Part shown: positions 1 through 8,548 of the stretch, piece by piece | Layout of the letters: each line of letters begins with the position of its first letter | How positions within the stretch are numbered: the first letter of the stretch is position 1 | Source of the DNA: Chitinophagaceae bacterium UBA3961 | GTDB lineage: Bacteria > Bacteroidota > Bacteroidia > Chitinophagales > Chitinophagaceae | Reading direction: 5' to 3' | Assembly: GCA_002385265.1 (NCBI GenBank) | Contig: DGDD01000093.1 | Coordinates: 1 to 10,093, forward strand | Length of the DNA stretch: 10,093 nt | The notes under the pieces: model-generated | What the model was told of the DNA's origin: nothing | The model's database searches: none | What the model saw: only the letters and a program-made list of their open reading frames with translations | Translations under genes and position numbers: made by a program

Positions 1-180
1 GGCATCAACATCCCGAACGGATAATAGTCGCTCGCACTGTTGATATCTGCTAGATACGAGTCTACGGTTGAACCTCCGGCACTTACCTGCTGTCTGCGAT
101 CAGTGATCGTAACCAGCACATTTCCTAAATGATTGCTTAATTCAAAGAGCTTTTCTCCTCTAGTAAAATAGCGTTTTATA
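1..180 (-). other. Start of the RHS repeat-associated core, cut by the window edge
   Basis: Residues 2571-2629 read TRGEKLFELSNHLGNVLVTI, then TDRRQQ, a variable loop, and SASDYYPFGMLM at the edge. 'SNHLGNVL.T.TDR' and 'YYPFGM' mark the RHS repeat-associated core of Bacteroidota. It normally continues with 'YRYGFNG..KD' and a variable C-terminal domain. None of that is inside the window, so the toxin type cannot be told. Confidence 0.9.
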
Positions 181-3100
181 AAGTTACCAAATTCATTTGA
201 ATTCACCTTCACCACAGAATCTATGTCATTATGTCGGGTAACCATACCCAGTCTGCTACTTCCGTACAAATGGGTTTCCATGAGCTTCAACGTCGTATCT
301 GCTCCCACCGTTCTCACATATACCGCCATTACATTCCCACTGGCATCCCTTACATAAGCCGTCGTATCCGCGGCCGTCATTTTCAATATACGGTTGCCCG
401 ATGCATCGTATTTGTACGAGATCGTTGCTCCGCCCTTTGTAATCGTACTGATCTTGCCGTATACATTCCAACTGATATTGGTAATGTTCTCAGAACCATC
501 CGCTATCAAATTACCAATGGCGTCATATTGATAGTTATTGTCATTCTGCCCCGTCTTAATATCGCTATAGGCTGCATTGTTCGCAGCAGCGTCTACCACC
601 TTGTGCAGCTTATTGGTACCTGCCGTATAGCTATAGGTCATGTTGTCCATGGTAGTGGCACCCGGTGCACCGTTTCTCAAATAGGTCAAGATATTACCAT
701 TCGGATCGTAACTCACCCGCTCCTTATACGCTTCTTGCTGGGTTAGGGCGTAGTTTGTGTTTCCAATGGCCAACCCATCGAATAGGTCCATCGATACAAT
801 TCTGTTCAGTTGATCGTACTTGTAATTGTACACCTTCGCTCCTCCCCCTAGTACCGGAATATTCACCGACATGGCCGCAATATTTCCATTGTACAAAGGT
901 GCCGCACTAGCGCCCAATTTGCTGATGATGGAACCGGCTGCAGGTGCATAGCCAATGGCTCTATAGTCGCCTTCGTAATAGTTCAAGCTATATCCAAACA
1001 CATCCTGTGCCACGGGGAAAGCCTCTGTAGAATCCGTTCCATTGGTAAAGGTTCCTGATTTTACAGGGTTTACCGCTTTGATCCAACCCTGCAGTGTATA
1101 CACAAAATCCAAGCCTTGTACACGCAGTTTACCCAATTCCGTTCTTGCCAACGGCCCGTGCTTGTAGTAATTGTAAGCGGCCTCTCGTTCCGGGAAAATA
1201 GCCAGCATCACCGAGTCGCGGCCACTGACTACTTCTATTAGCTTATTCTCCGCATCGTACTTATAGCGGTGGTGGTATTGATCAACCGGAGTAATCCACT
1301 TCGCTAGAACAGAGTCATAATAATCGGGCTGATACGTCACTTGATTCACCTTGCCACTCACCAAATCATAGAAATAAGCAATCTTTTTGAAGCGATTGTT
1401 CTTATTGTTCATGATATTTTTCACAGCACTGGTGCTTCCAAAATCTTGCACCAAGGTATCAACATTACCATGAATATCATAAGTATAATAAGAGGCAGCC
1501 GCCGGAGTCATATTGGTCAACTGTTGAGCCGTATCATAGATCTCGGTATAGCTCACTCGGTTGCGTAGGTTCTTTTGAACCACCACATACTTACTTAAGT
1601 TCGGATTAGCTACATCATAGGTAGTCTTGGTAATTTGAGACTTCGTACTGCTGGCATTTACCACCCAAGTATTAAGAGAAGAGGGGCTCTTACTCGTACC
1701 ATTGACCATTACAGTGGAAGCAGAAAGCTGTCCTACCTCACTAATTCTACCCAAGCTATCGTAGAGCGTATAACTGTACACATTGGTGCCCCCTATAGCC
1801 TTTTGTTTGGCATTCTGACTCACCACCAGTCTTCCCAAGGCATCGTACCAGAACTCACTCATACCACCATCAGGTGTTTTTTGAAGCACTACTTGGTTTA
1901 AGCTATTGTAATTATAGCGCGTCACCAAACTGTGAGCAGGCACCAACACCGTACCATTCGCACGGGCTGTTTTAACGTTGTTCAAGAAAGTAGTAGAATA
2001 ATCCGGATTTACCCCTTTAGGCGGAACAGTTTTTATAAGATTACCTGCCTGATCGTAGTAGTAAAGGGTGAAGTGGTAGTCAAACATCGACTCCTTCAAT
2101 TCCATCGTCTCAGATACACTCGTAGCTGTTGACATATAAGAATCGAAGAAATTATCTAAGGTTTGCTGCTTGATTACATCAAACAATAACCCTGCTGTAG
2201 CGCCTGCTTTCTCCCTAGTAACTGCGCATTTAGAAACTTTTGGAATATAGGCCGAGTCATAAAGTTTGGTAGATGTAAAGCAGATCTTTGTTGGAATCAC
2301 AGGTGGAGTATTGGTATTAGCTGTCACTTGTGTTCCGAGTAGATCGAATCTGCCTACGTCGCAAGGATTGTTACTACTGGTCCTCAAATTTGCCATGTCT
2401 TGCCATGTAGTCTCTAGTCCTGTCTTAAAATTCACATACTTCTCAAACAATACATTGATCGCAATAAGAGAGTCTGATAAATTTTCGGAATAAAAATTTG
2501 GCCGCTTTGATACACGTAAATAGAAGCTATCCTCAAGTGCTTTAAATTCGGTACAGGTATAGCATTTACGACTCAAGCTATCAAATCCGCAGACTAACGG
2601 AATGGGCAGTGTAAACAAAGTATCTACCGGTATCGAATAGGAAGACTCAAGATTTCCTGAACTACCAATCTTCATATAGTAGGAACCACACTGCTGAAGG
2701 GTTTGATATAAAGCTACTGAAATGGTGTCTCTGTATAGCGAATCAAGGTATCGATTTATTTTATACAAATTTGCTGTGTCGGATGTGGGTCTATTCGCTG
2801 CAATCATTTCTAATTTCAAGGCAGCAAAACGTCCGCAATTACATGAGTCGATACTAGAAACCAATACCGGGGCAACACTTCTGTTGACGCCGTGAGGTCT
2901 TGGGAATCCGATATTGTAAGGGTTACAAACAAAACGTGAAGAACCAAGTCCAAGGCTATCAAAAACAAAGTCGACAGCTTTTTCAAAACTTAAATAGGTT
3001 GCGCCTGCTGTTTTAGAAGGTGCTACAGTAGAAGCTCCATTCGGGTTGGAAGCATCAGTTCCACGTTGACATACATCCAACAACTTCGCTGTAATACTAT

Positions 3101-6100
3101 TCAAAACAGCTTCCTTCTTCGTTTGATCATAGGATGCTAAAGCGGGGCATTGCAATAGTGCTGTTCTCCACATGTCAATATAACTGGCACATTTATTAGT
3201 TAAATCATTTGCAGCAGTTGTAACTGAACTCGGAATGCCAGCAGGGCTGGTAATGGTTGCCCAAGAGCCAATGGAATAACCAGGATTAGCCTTATCAATT
3301 AAATTAAAAGACTGCTGTCTATTATTGACAAAATATACTCGGTACTGTAAATTAATAAGAGAATCTGTAGCCGAAATAGGCTTGGTTTCGCTGATCTTTT
3401 TGTTGATCAGGTTTAATCTCTCTTCTAAATACGAACTCTTAAAATTACCCCAAGCTTCTTCCTGCAACGTATTTGTAAGTAGCACCGTAACACCGGAAGC
3501 AATCGTTAAACTAGTTCCCACGGTGGCCATCGTTTTAGGCATATTTCGATAGCAGAGACCTCTTGAAGCAGTGTCTTTCTTTACAGCGCAACCAACCGCA
3601 TTTCCATATGCTACTTGCCACATACTCCAACCATTCTTCCAATTACTTGAAACGTAATTGCTCATGGTAGTTGCATCTGTTGAAGATGCGATGTTGGTAA
3701 AAAATGGATCAGAAGGAAATGGGTTGAAAGCAGATTTTAAATTGTTAACACTATCATGAAAATTAAAGGTCGCTTTCAAATTATCCTGCGCATATTTTAA
3801 ACGTTGGTACTCAGGATGGTATTCGATCAAGGAATTAGACCATGAATTATAAAAAGCATCTTCAAACTGATCTTGAGTCATGGTGCTAAGTGCCGCACTG
3901 TCTATCTTCTCATTAAGCCCCTTGTAGTCTTTATACTTAAAATCAACCGCGCCATTGTTTTTAGGATACTTATAGTAAGGTTTTCGGTTGGAACCGGTAG
4001 CATAAAAAGTTGAGAAAATATTAAACTGTTTATCTAAATCGTTGTCCACCGTTTTCTTGGCATACTGACCACTATAAGGTGCCATATCAGCCAACATCAT
4101 CTCCTTAATTTGATCCAAATAAGAAGAACGATTTGGGTTAAAGATCAAACACGCAGTCGAATCTTCTACATATTGACTCCGTAATTCGATAACTAAGTCG
4201 GGCTTCAAACTGTCAACTACAGTTCCTAACTGGGCGGCCTTTTTTGCTAGAAAAGAGGCATAAGTTCCCAGACTGTCTTGACATGCTTGAGCAGAAACAG
4301 GAGAAACAGCAATCGAACAATTGCTTTTCAAAGAGTCAACTGCCACAATCGAATCAGTAAGTTGCTCGAACGATTTACAAATACCAATCCCCACTGTATT
4401 GTAATACGCCATGAATGCTTTTAAAGAATCTTGGTTGATGGTCAGTGTTTTTCGAATAGTATAGGAACCAGGAACCAAATTGAAACTGTCTTTGTAGTTA
4501 ATCGAATCCTTAGCTAGATAGGTTTTCACTCTAAATGCCGTATCACTTGATTCTTCAAAGATCGAAACTTGTAAGTCGTAGTAGCAATTAAACGAGACCG
4601 TACCTCCACCACATTTTGGAAGAACCAAGGTTTTTTTAGGCTGAACATAACTAAGGTTATACATGCCGGATTTCCCGACTAGAATAGTATTCGTTGCTTC
4701 AACTGTATTTCCCTTAACAGTGTTAGTGTGCTTGTCTAATAGATTTCTCGTTATTGAGCGAGTATTTTGATTGGGATATTTTGTGCTATCCAAAAGCCTT
4801 CCATCTTGCATTCCGGTTGGAGTTGGTCCGGTAAGAGCGGTTGCAACCGTCTTTCCTCTCATGTCAAGATAACTAATGCTCATTTGACCATTTGCATCCC
4901 TAACCATATTCTTAAAATAGTGAGATGCATAGCCGGCTTCAGTTCCAAACAGGCCATCCAATTCCTCTTGCGATACCGTTCCATAGTAATAACGTGTGTC
5001 ATGATCCCCACCCATCGCCATGGACTCACCCACACCACTTTGACGCATAATTCGGCCGGTAGCATCAGGAGTATACCTTGTAACTGTATAAGCATACCCG
5101 TTTGCAAGGGGAATATTTTTATTAATACCCTGACTAACCAAAGGATTTAGCGTACTATAGTAGTTCCCTGTACCAACCGTTGTATCAAGTTTGTTCACTG
5201 CAAAGTCCGCAGCATTGGAACTAAAATCGAAAAACTGCGTCATATCGTCGGCACTAGATGACTGACCATTGAACTTATTCAATCCTATGTAATATTTCAG
5301 CACACTGTTCATGGTAGGTGCTGGCAATATCTGTATTGCAGGTCTCCCCGCTCCATCATACAAAGTTTCAGCTGCCACAACTGTTGAAGAAGTATTGTCC
5401 TTGGTAACCGTTTGCCTGCTGCGTAAAGATCCATCATAGTATTGAATCACCGTTTTACGTTTACCTTCTTCGGCAAAGCTTGTAGTTGACTGCCAGTTTA
5501 ATGAAGGTGAGTGGCCTTTAAATGCATAGAACACAGGAGTAGACCAAGGTCCATCGCTTCTAGTTCCCGATTGCTGAAAATTCACTGCACGAACACGTGT
5601 ATACAACTTTCCTCCCCCATCATAAAACAACGGTATGGAATAGCTACTATCGTACCGACTAATAGGCAAATCGATTCTTGTAGAATTGTTTCTAAACAAC
5701 AATTCTGTGTTCAAGCTGCCGGATTGACTGTAAAAGGCTTCCATCGTACTATCCACCCAGGTCCATTCCAATTGAACAGCATTTCCATTTGTTTGTGGTG
5801 CTAGTGTCCACTTTACTTTCACCGAATCAATCTCATTGATAGTTGCGGGATCCAATACTGCAAGCGTTGGAACCTTATTGTCAGCCAATTCATATGACCT
5901 AGACGCATCCATGATGTTTTCTAAACGCAATACTTGCTTTGTATCAAAACTCAATCCGTTAACAGTTGTAGGAGCTGTTACACCAATAACTGTTACCTTC
6001 ACATACTCGGCGTTTTTGAACGAAATATAGTTTTTAGCCTTGTATTTTTGAGTGCCGTTTTTGGTATAGCTAATATCCAAAGTATATGTTTCGGCTGCGC

Positions 6101-7226
6101 TCAGGTCGTTTGAGGTATGCCCATATTGAACTTGAAACGTTACGCTCGCCGTAAAATCGCCGGGAATAAACAAACTAGTTTCCTCAATAACACTTAATGC
6201 AATAATATTAGTAAGAAAGTGCGCCCTTGAATTTGACCCATCTTGTACATACTCTCTGGTACTGATTGCATTAACTGTCAAAGGTATCACTTCGGAGCTC
6301 GTATTATCGTAAACAGGAACGCCTAAAGTTTGATTAAGCTGGGTGATGGGCACAACAGAAACCGCCATTGTACTCACTCCTGTACCACAGGCATTTGTTT
6401 GGGTGTAGCTCAGGCTCGCTGTACCAATAGCCTTACCCGTCATTGTACCGAAACTATTGATCGAAATAATACTGCTATTTGAGGTCGACCAGTTTCCGCC
6501 TAAGGACGTATTGGTTAGTTGATTGGTAGAACCTAAAATTAACTGTGTACTTCCTTGAATGGTTCCGCCTGTTGGAGTTGTCAGTGCGGTAGTTGTAATA
6601 CTATTACTGTTGGCTGACCGTCCATAAGTTGAAACTCCTACGGCATAGTATGAATTCGAAGTACTGGATGAAAAACTTGTGCCAGTTCCTACTAATGTAT
6701 TACTACCATTATACCATTGAATAGTACCTGAATATCCAGATGCAGTTAAAACAACACTCGCCCCATTACAAAGCGTAGTTGAAGTTGCAGCTGAAATTGT
6801 TGGTGTTGTTGGCATATCCAATGTAACGATATTGCTACTTGTTGTTTGTCCATTGGATGTAACAGAAACATAGTACTTTGTTGTTGCGGTAACTACACCT
6901 GTAGTATAACTTGACGTGGTATTGGAAATGGCTTGATAGGTGGCTCCATTATCTGTTGAATAATACCACGCATAAGAATAAGTTCCGTTTCCAGCTCCTG
7001 CAGTACACGTCAAGGTATTGATTGAGCCGTTTCCACTTGGAGTTGTATTAGTTACAGCCAAACTTGCCGTTGGCGCAGACGTCACATTCACAACAGAAGC
7101 ACTGCTGGTTACCGATGCTCCATTGCTAGTAACGATAACTCGATAAGAAGTTGTTGCAGTAAGTGTAGGTGGCGTGAAGTTTGCCGTAGTGGCCACATTT
7201 GTCCATGTACTCCCATCCAAACGCTG
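1..7226 (-). CDS. Downstream open segment of the RHS protein, partial at both functional ends (2408 codons)
   Basis: The frame resumes directly after the TGA as QRLDGSTW, completing the Ig-like repeat begun before it, and stays open to position 1. The first in-frame ATG is at 6815-6813 (residue 359 of the full frame). Earlier candidates are only TTG at 7220-7218 and GTG at 7196-7194. None is followed by a signal peptide, so a separately translated product would lack an export signal. This argues that the segment is the remainder of the upstream coding region and not an independent gene. It holds more than two dozen TGG tryptophan codons and no other TGA. An automated annotator may place a partial CDS here with an arbitrary start. 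Confidence 0.8.
430..2075 (-). repeat. YD (RHS) repeat tract of the giant protein
   Basis: About ten YD motifs are readable between residues about 1940 and 2490: YYYDQAGNLIKTV, RYNYNSLNQVVLQ, FWYDALGRLVVS, TLYDSLGRISEV, YYTYDIHGNVDTL, YKYDAENKLIEVV, YKYDQLNRIVSM, VSYDPNGNILTYL, YQYDAIGNLIADG and YKYDASGNRILKM. This x-YD-x(2)-G/N-x(2) pattern defines RHS/YD repeats, which form the beta-strand spiral of the toxin-enclosing shell. Spacing is irregular in the middle, where segments such as TLQGWIKAVNPVKSG interrupt the tract. 'GWIKAVN' is a recurring element of Bacteroidota RHS proteins, from memory. Confidence 0.85.
2100..4705 (-). other. Unassigned Cys-bearing middle region of the RHS protein (about 850 residues)
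   Basis: Between the YDG module and the YD repeats lie roughly residues 1060-1930, which do not read as YD repeats. The segment has many charged, helix-compatible stretches (LDQIKEMMLADMAPYSGQYA, YHPEYQRLKYAQDNLKA, SSYLEERLNLINKKISETK). It contains about 20 cysteines, including a CxC pair in DSCNCGRF (residues 1683-1685) and a CxxC pair in RKCYTCTEF (residues 1776-1779). The cysteines could form disulfides in an exported protein or bind metal. No catalytic motif was recognised. Base composition is lower in G+C than in the YD region. Function unknown. Confidence 0.6.
5270..5502 (-). other. 'YDG.GRP' module (DUF6443-like) at the entry to the RHS region
   Basis: Residues about 796-873 contain VIQYYDGSLRSRQTVTKD followed by AETLYDGAGRPAIQILPAP, then VLKYYIGLNKFNG. 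Bacteroidota RHS proteins usually have a region with 'YFDGLGRP.Q' at this point, which is annotated as DUF6443 in protein databases. The two consecutive YDG motifs look like divergent YD repeats that start the shell. Assigned by memory of the family, not by search. Confidence 0.5.
5515..6351 (-). other. Beta-sandwich and Fn3-like modules preceding the RHS portion
   Basis: Residues about 513-660 form a beta-rich module (FTASVTFQVQYGHTS, YTLDISYTKNG, FKNAEYVKVTVIG), and residues about 668-791 look Fn3-like (SVKVKWTLAPQ, VQLEWTWVD, LYTRVRAVQFQQSGTRSDGPWS). Both resemble, from memory, the stretch that precedes the 'YDGLGRP' module in RHS proteins of Chitinophagaceae. Their function is probably structural. 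The domain names are inferred from pattern only. Confidence 0.45.
6352..6579 (-). other. Big2-like bacterial Ig domain in the RHS protein
   Basis: Residues about 437-512 show the group-2 bacterial Ig pattern: an opening GGTIQGSTQLILGST, a central GGNWSTSNSSIISIN, then FGTMTGKAIGTASLSYT. The 'W.SSN..I..I...G.vtg...GtA.i' order is characteristic of Big2 domains in surface adhesins. Assigned from motif order only; no profile search was possible. Confidence 0.55.
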
Positions 7227-7605
7227 TCATTGAAAAGTATAAGTACCGCTCCCACCAAAAACTTCCGAATACAGTGTTGTAGGTTGACCACCACTAGTTA
7301 TTGTTTGAGTAGTAGGATCAATTGTAACAGTCAACTGAGGATATACATTTACAAAACCGGTATTTGACGAATACGCAAAAGCCCCTGCTGCATCTGTAAC
7401 CTTTCTTCTATAATAAGTTGAAGATGTCAACGCATTTGGAGTATACGAAGTACTATTTGTTCCACTAATATCAGTCCATGGACCTGTGCTAGAAGGTGCT
7501 GACTGCCATAAATAAGTGTAGGGAGTGGTTCCGCCCGTTGCACTAGTACCTGAAATCGTTGAAGGGTAACCTCCGTAATTGATATTTTGAGTACTAGGAG
7601 AAAGC
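6580..7605 (-). other. Four tandem Ig-like (PKD-like) repeats at the N-terminus of the RHS protein
   Basis: Repeats cover residues about 95-184, 185-270, 271-359 and 360-436. Each has a hydrophobic-aromatic core near the middle strand (TYLWQ; TFQ-stop-Q; YSYAWYY; TIQWYNG) and a late strand of the type T..T.YY/SYRV.V (SSTYYRRKV, ATTSYRVIV, ATTKYYVSV, SNSYYAVGV), followed by a short Ser/Thr linker. These are beta-sandwich modules common in large secreted Bacteroidota proteins, where they act as spacers or adhesive stalks. Protein-level similarity between units is clear, but I see no long DNA-level repeats. The second unit carries the TGA exactly where the others have Trp. Confidence 0.75.
7227..7229 (-). 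other. In-frame TGA replacing a conserved Ig-core tryptophan
   Basis: The coding strand reads CAA TGA CAG CGT, giving TFQ-stop-QRL. The equivalent site is W in the first repeat (TYLWQ), in the third (SYAWYY) and in the neighbouring 200-residue protein (SFQWQ). A TGG-to-TGA transition (C to T on the plus strand) is the simplest explanation. The stop is followed by C, the leaky UGA context known in bacteria, and near-cognate tRNA-Trp would restore the expected residue. Confidence 0.9.
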
Positions 7606-7889
7606 GATTGTCCTACCAACCCACCGGGCAGATAAGGGATATACGCCGCAATATCCGTGTTTGCCCAATCCTCACTTAAATCAACCGATTCAACAGGGCT
7701 TATCGATAATTTACCAATATTATTTTCTTTCTCATAATTTGAATCCCACCAAATGAACAGACGATCCGTAGATTCCGAGCTGGGACGTACACTGAAAGCA
7801 CGATCGTCGCCTTGCTTTTGAGCTGTGAACTGAGCTTGACTACCTATACAAATCGTCAAAAACAGAAAAATACAAGAAAGAAATTTCAT
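7227..7889 (-). CDS. N-terminal open segment of the RHS protein (220 aa, signal peptide plus Ig-like domains)
   Basis: If the TGA terminates translation, this is the product: 220 residues that end in the middle of an Ig-like fold. Residues 1-20 form a Sec signal peptide (MKF, hydrophobic LSCIFLFLTICIG, then SQA-Q as a plausible cleavage site). A linker with 'DRLFIWWDSN' follows. Residues about 95-184 are a complete Ig-like repeat with core motif YTYLWQ and closing motif STYYRRKVTDAAG, and a second repeat starts at about 185 and stops after TYTFQ. Ending mid-strand makes a natural, folded 220-residue protein unlikely. The ATG start is supported by the signal peptide and by an A-rich leader (AAAAAAATTGAT) just upstream. 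No Shine-Dalgarno is seen, as is usual in Bacteroidota. Confidence 0.8.
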   Translation of the reverse strand: MKFLSCIFLFLTICIGSQAQFTAQKQGDDRAFSVRPSSESTDRLFIWWDSNYEKENNIGKLSISPVESVDLSEDWANTDIAAYIPYLPGGLVGQSLSPSTQNINYGGYPSTISGTSATGGTTPYTYLWQSAPSSTGPWTDISGTNSTSYTPNALTSSTYYRRKVTDAAGAFAYSSNTGFVNVYPQLTVTIDPTTQTITSGGQPTTLYSEVFGGSGTYTFQ

Positions 7890-7935
7890 ATCAATTTTTT
7901 TGAACTATAATCAATGTTTCAACTCGTTATAATTA
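7890..7935 (-). promoter_or_regulatory. 46-base AT-rich leader between the Ig-like gene and the RHS gene
   Basis: This is the only gap in the cluster longer than 10 bases. It contains a run of seven A (coding strand) ending 8 bases before the ATG of the RHS gene, and no purine-rich Shine-Dalgarno. A-rich leaders just before the start help initiation in Bacteroidota. I see no hairpin followed by a T run, so no terminator, and no convincing match to the Bacteroidota -7 element (TAnnTTTG). It is probably transcribed through. Confidence 0.4.
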
Positions 7936-8538
7936 CTATTGCTTAACCAACCGAGATTCTTCAGACATTGCACTCGTATTTGATTGCGACTCTTTAGTAA
8001 TTCTCCGAAATATAATCGTCGAAGTTATAGACTGACTAAATGTAAGGTCACGACCAATAGCACCCGGAATATTTGTAAACGTAATACCATCCGTAGAACT
8101 TTGCCATTGAAATGAATATGTAGGTTGACAGGCACCACCGATTGGGTCCGCACAATGAAATACGTAACTAAGAACATTAGAACTCCAATACTGAATTCGT
8201 TCGGTTGGTAGAACCTCTCCGCTTACCAAACCAGTAATGGTATTAATATAGACCGAAGAAGAATTACCACCGAAACTTGCTTCAATCTTATTGATACCTA
8301 ATGAATCCCACACAACCAACACCGCACCAGGATACTTTAGATATTTCACAGAGTCACCTGATTCAAAATGCCCACCTGTCACTTTTATCATTACACTATC
8401 GGTTCTACTCTGTCTAAAACTCAATTGATATTGACCCACGCTTGCTACTTCAACACAATCAGGCCCCGAAATCTGAACTTGTGAAAAGGAAATAAATGAC
8501 GATAGAACCAAAACAATTATTAACAAACAATTTTTCAT
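7936..8538 (-). CDS. Secreted protein with two Ig/PKD-like domains (200 aa)
   Basis: The start chosen is the ATG at 8538-8536, because the signal peptide begins there (MKNCLLIIVLVLSSFISFSQ, cleavage probably after FSQ or SFS). A TTG at 8556 in the same frame would add six residues and overlap the upstream gene. Residues about 21-105 form a PKD/Ig-like domain (SGPDCVEVASVGQYQLSF, VTGGHFESGDSV, VVWDSLGINKIEASFGG). Residues about 115-200 form a second, with ACQPTYSFQWQSSTDGITF and TSTIIFRRITKESQ. The second domain closely resembles the Ig-like repeats of the RHS protein encoded next, with the same FQWQ core. No anchor or sorting domain is visible. It lies 10 bases after the upstream stop and 46 before the RHS gene and ends in TAG. 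It is probably an exported partner or accessory of the RHS protein; this is inference. Confidence 0.85.
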   Translation of the reverse strand: MKNCLLIIVLVLSSFISFSQVQISGPDCVEVASVGQYQLSFRQSRTDSVMIKVTGGHFESGDSVKYLKYPGAVLVVWDSLGINKIEASFGGNSSSVYINTITGLVSGEVLPTERIQYWSSNVLSYVFHCADPIGGACQPTYSFQWQSSTDGITFTNIPGAIGRDLTFSQSITSTIIFRRITKESQSNTSAMSEESRLVKQ

Positions 8539-8548
8539 AATAAAGCAT

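Larger units (their letters stand above)
1..7889 (-). pseudogene. Giant secreted RHS/YD-repeat protein, interrupted by one in-frame TGA; 3' end outside the window
   Basis: This is a single reading frame of 2629 codons from the ATG at 7889-7887 to the left edge, broken only by TGA at codon 221 (7229-7227). Every other codon was checked for stops and none was found. Order of modules (residues): signal peptide 1-20; Ig-like repeats about 95-436; Big2-like 437-512; beta-sandwich 513-660; Fn3-like 668-791; 'YDG.GRP' module about 796-873, resembling the region called DUF6443 in Bacteroidota RHS proteins; unassigned Cys-bearing region about 1060-1930; YD repeats from 1940; RHS core from about 2480. 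RHS proteins build a beta-cocoon that encloses a C-terminal toxin. That C-terminus is not visible here. The Sec signal argues for an extracellular or surface protein rather than a type VI effector. Last gene of the visible operon. Labelled pseudogene because of the TGA, but error or readthrough is equally open. Confidence 0.85.

Noticed and set aside
231..746. Plus-strand open frame of 171 codons
   Set aside because: It lies exactly antisense, in register, to the YD-repeat tract of the RHS gene. Its translation is low-complexity His/Arg/Ile-rich with no domain, as expected for the complement of Tyr/Asp/Gly codons.
4767..5150. Plus-strand open frame of 127 codons
   Set aside because: It overlaps the continuous RHS frame on the other strand, has no recognisable motif and no initiation signal.
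7190..7229. Selenocysteine at the TGA
   Set aside because: RHS and Ig-like proteins are not known selenoproteins, the homologous position is Trp and not Cys, and I see no strong hairpin immediately after the codon.
7109..7294. Minus-strand frame of 61 codons crossing the TGA, which might suggest a frameshift around the stop
   Set aside because: Ig-like sequence continues in the original frame on both sides of the TGA (TYTFQ and QRLDGSTW). The other frame encodes no Ig pattern, so a substitution fits and a frameshift does not.
7890..7935. Terminator or strong promoter between the Ig-like gene and the RHS gene
   Set aside because: No GC-rich stem with a T tail and no convincing Bacteroidota -33/-7 promoter pair could be found in the 46 bases.
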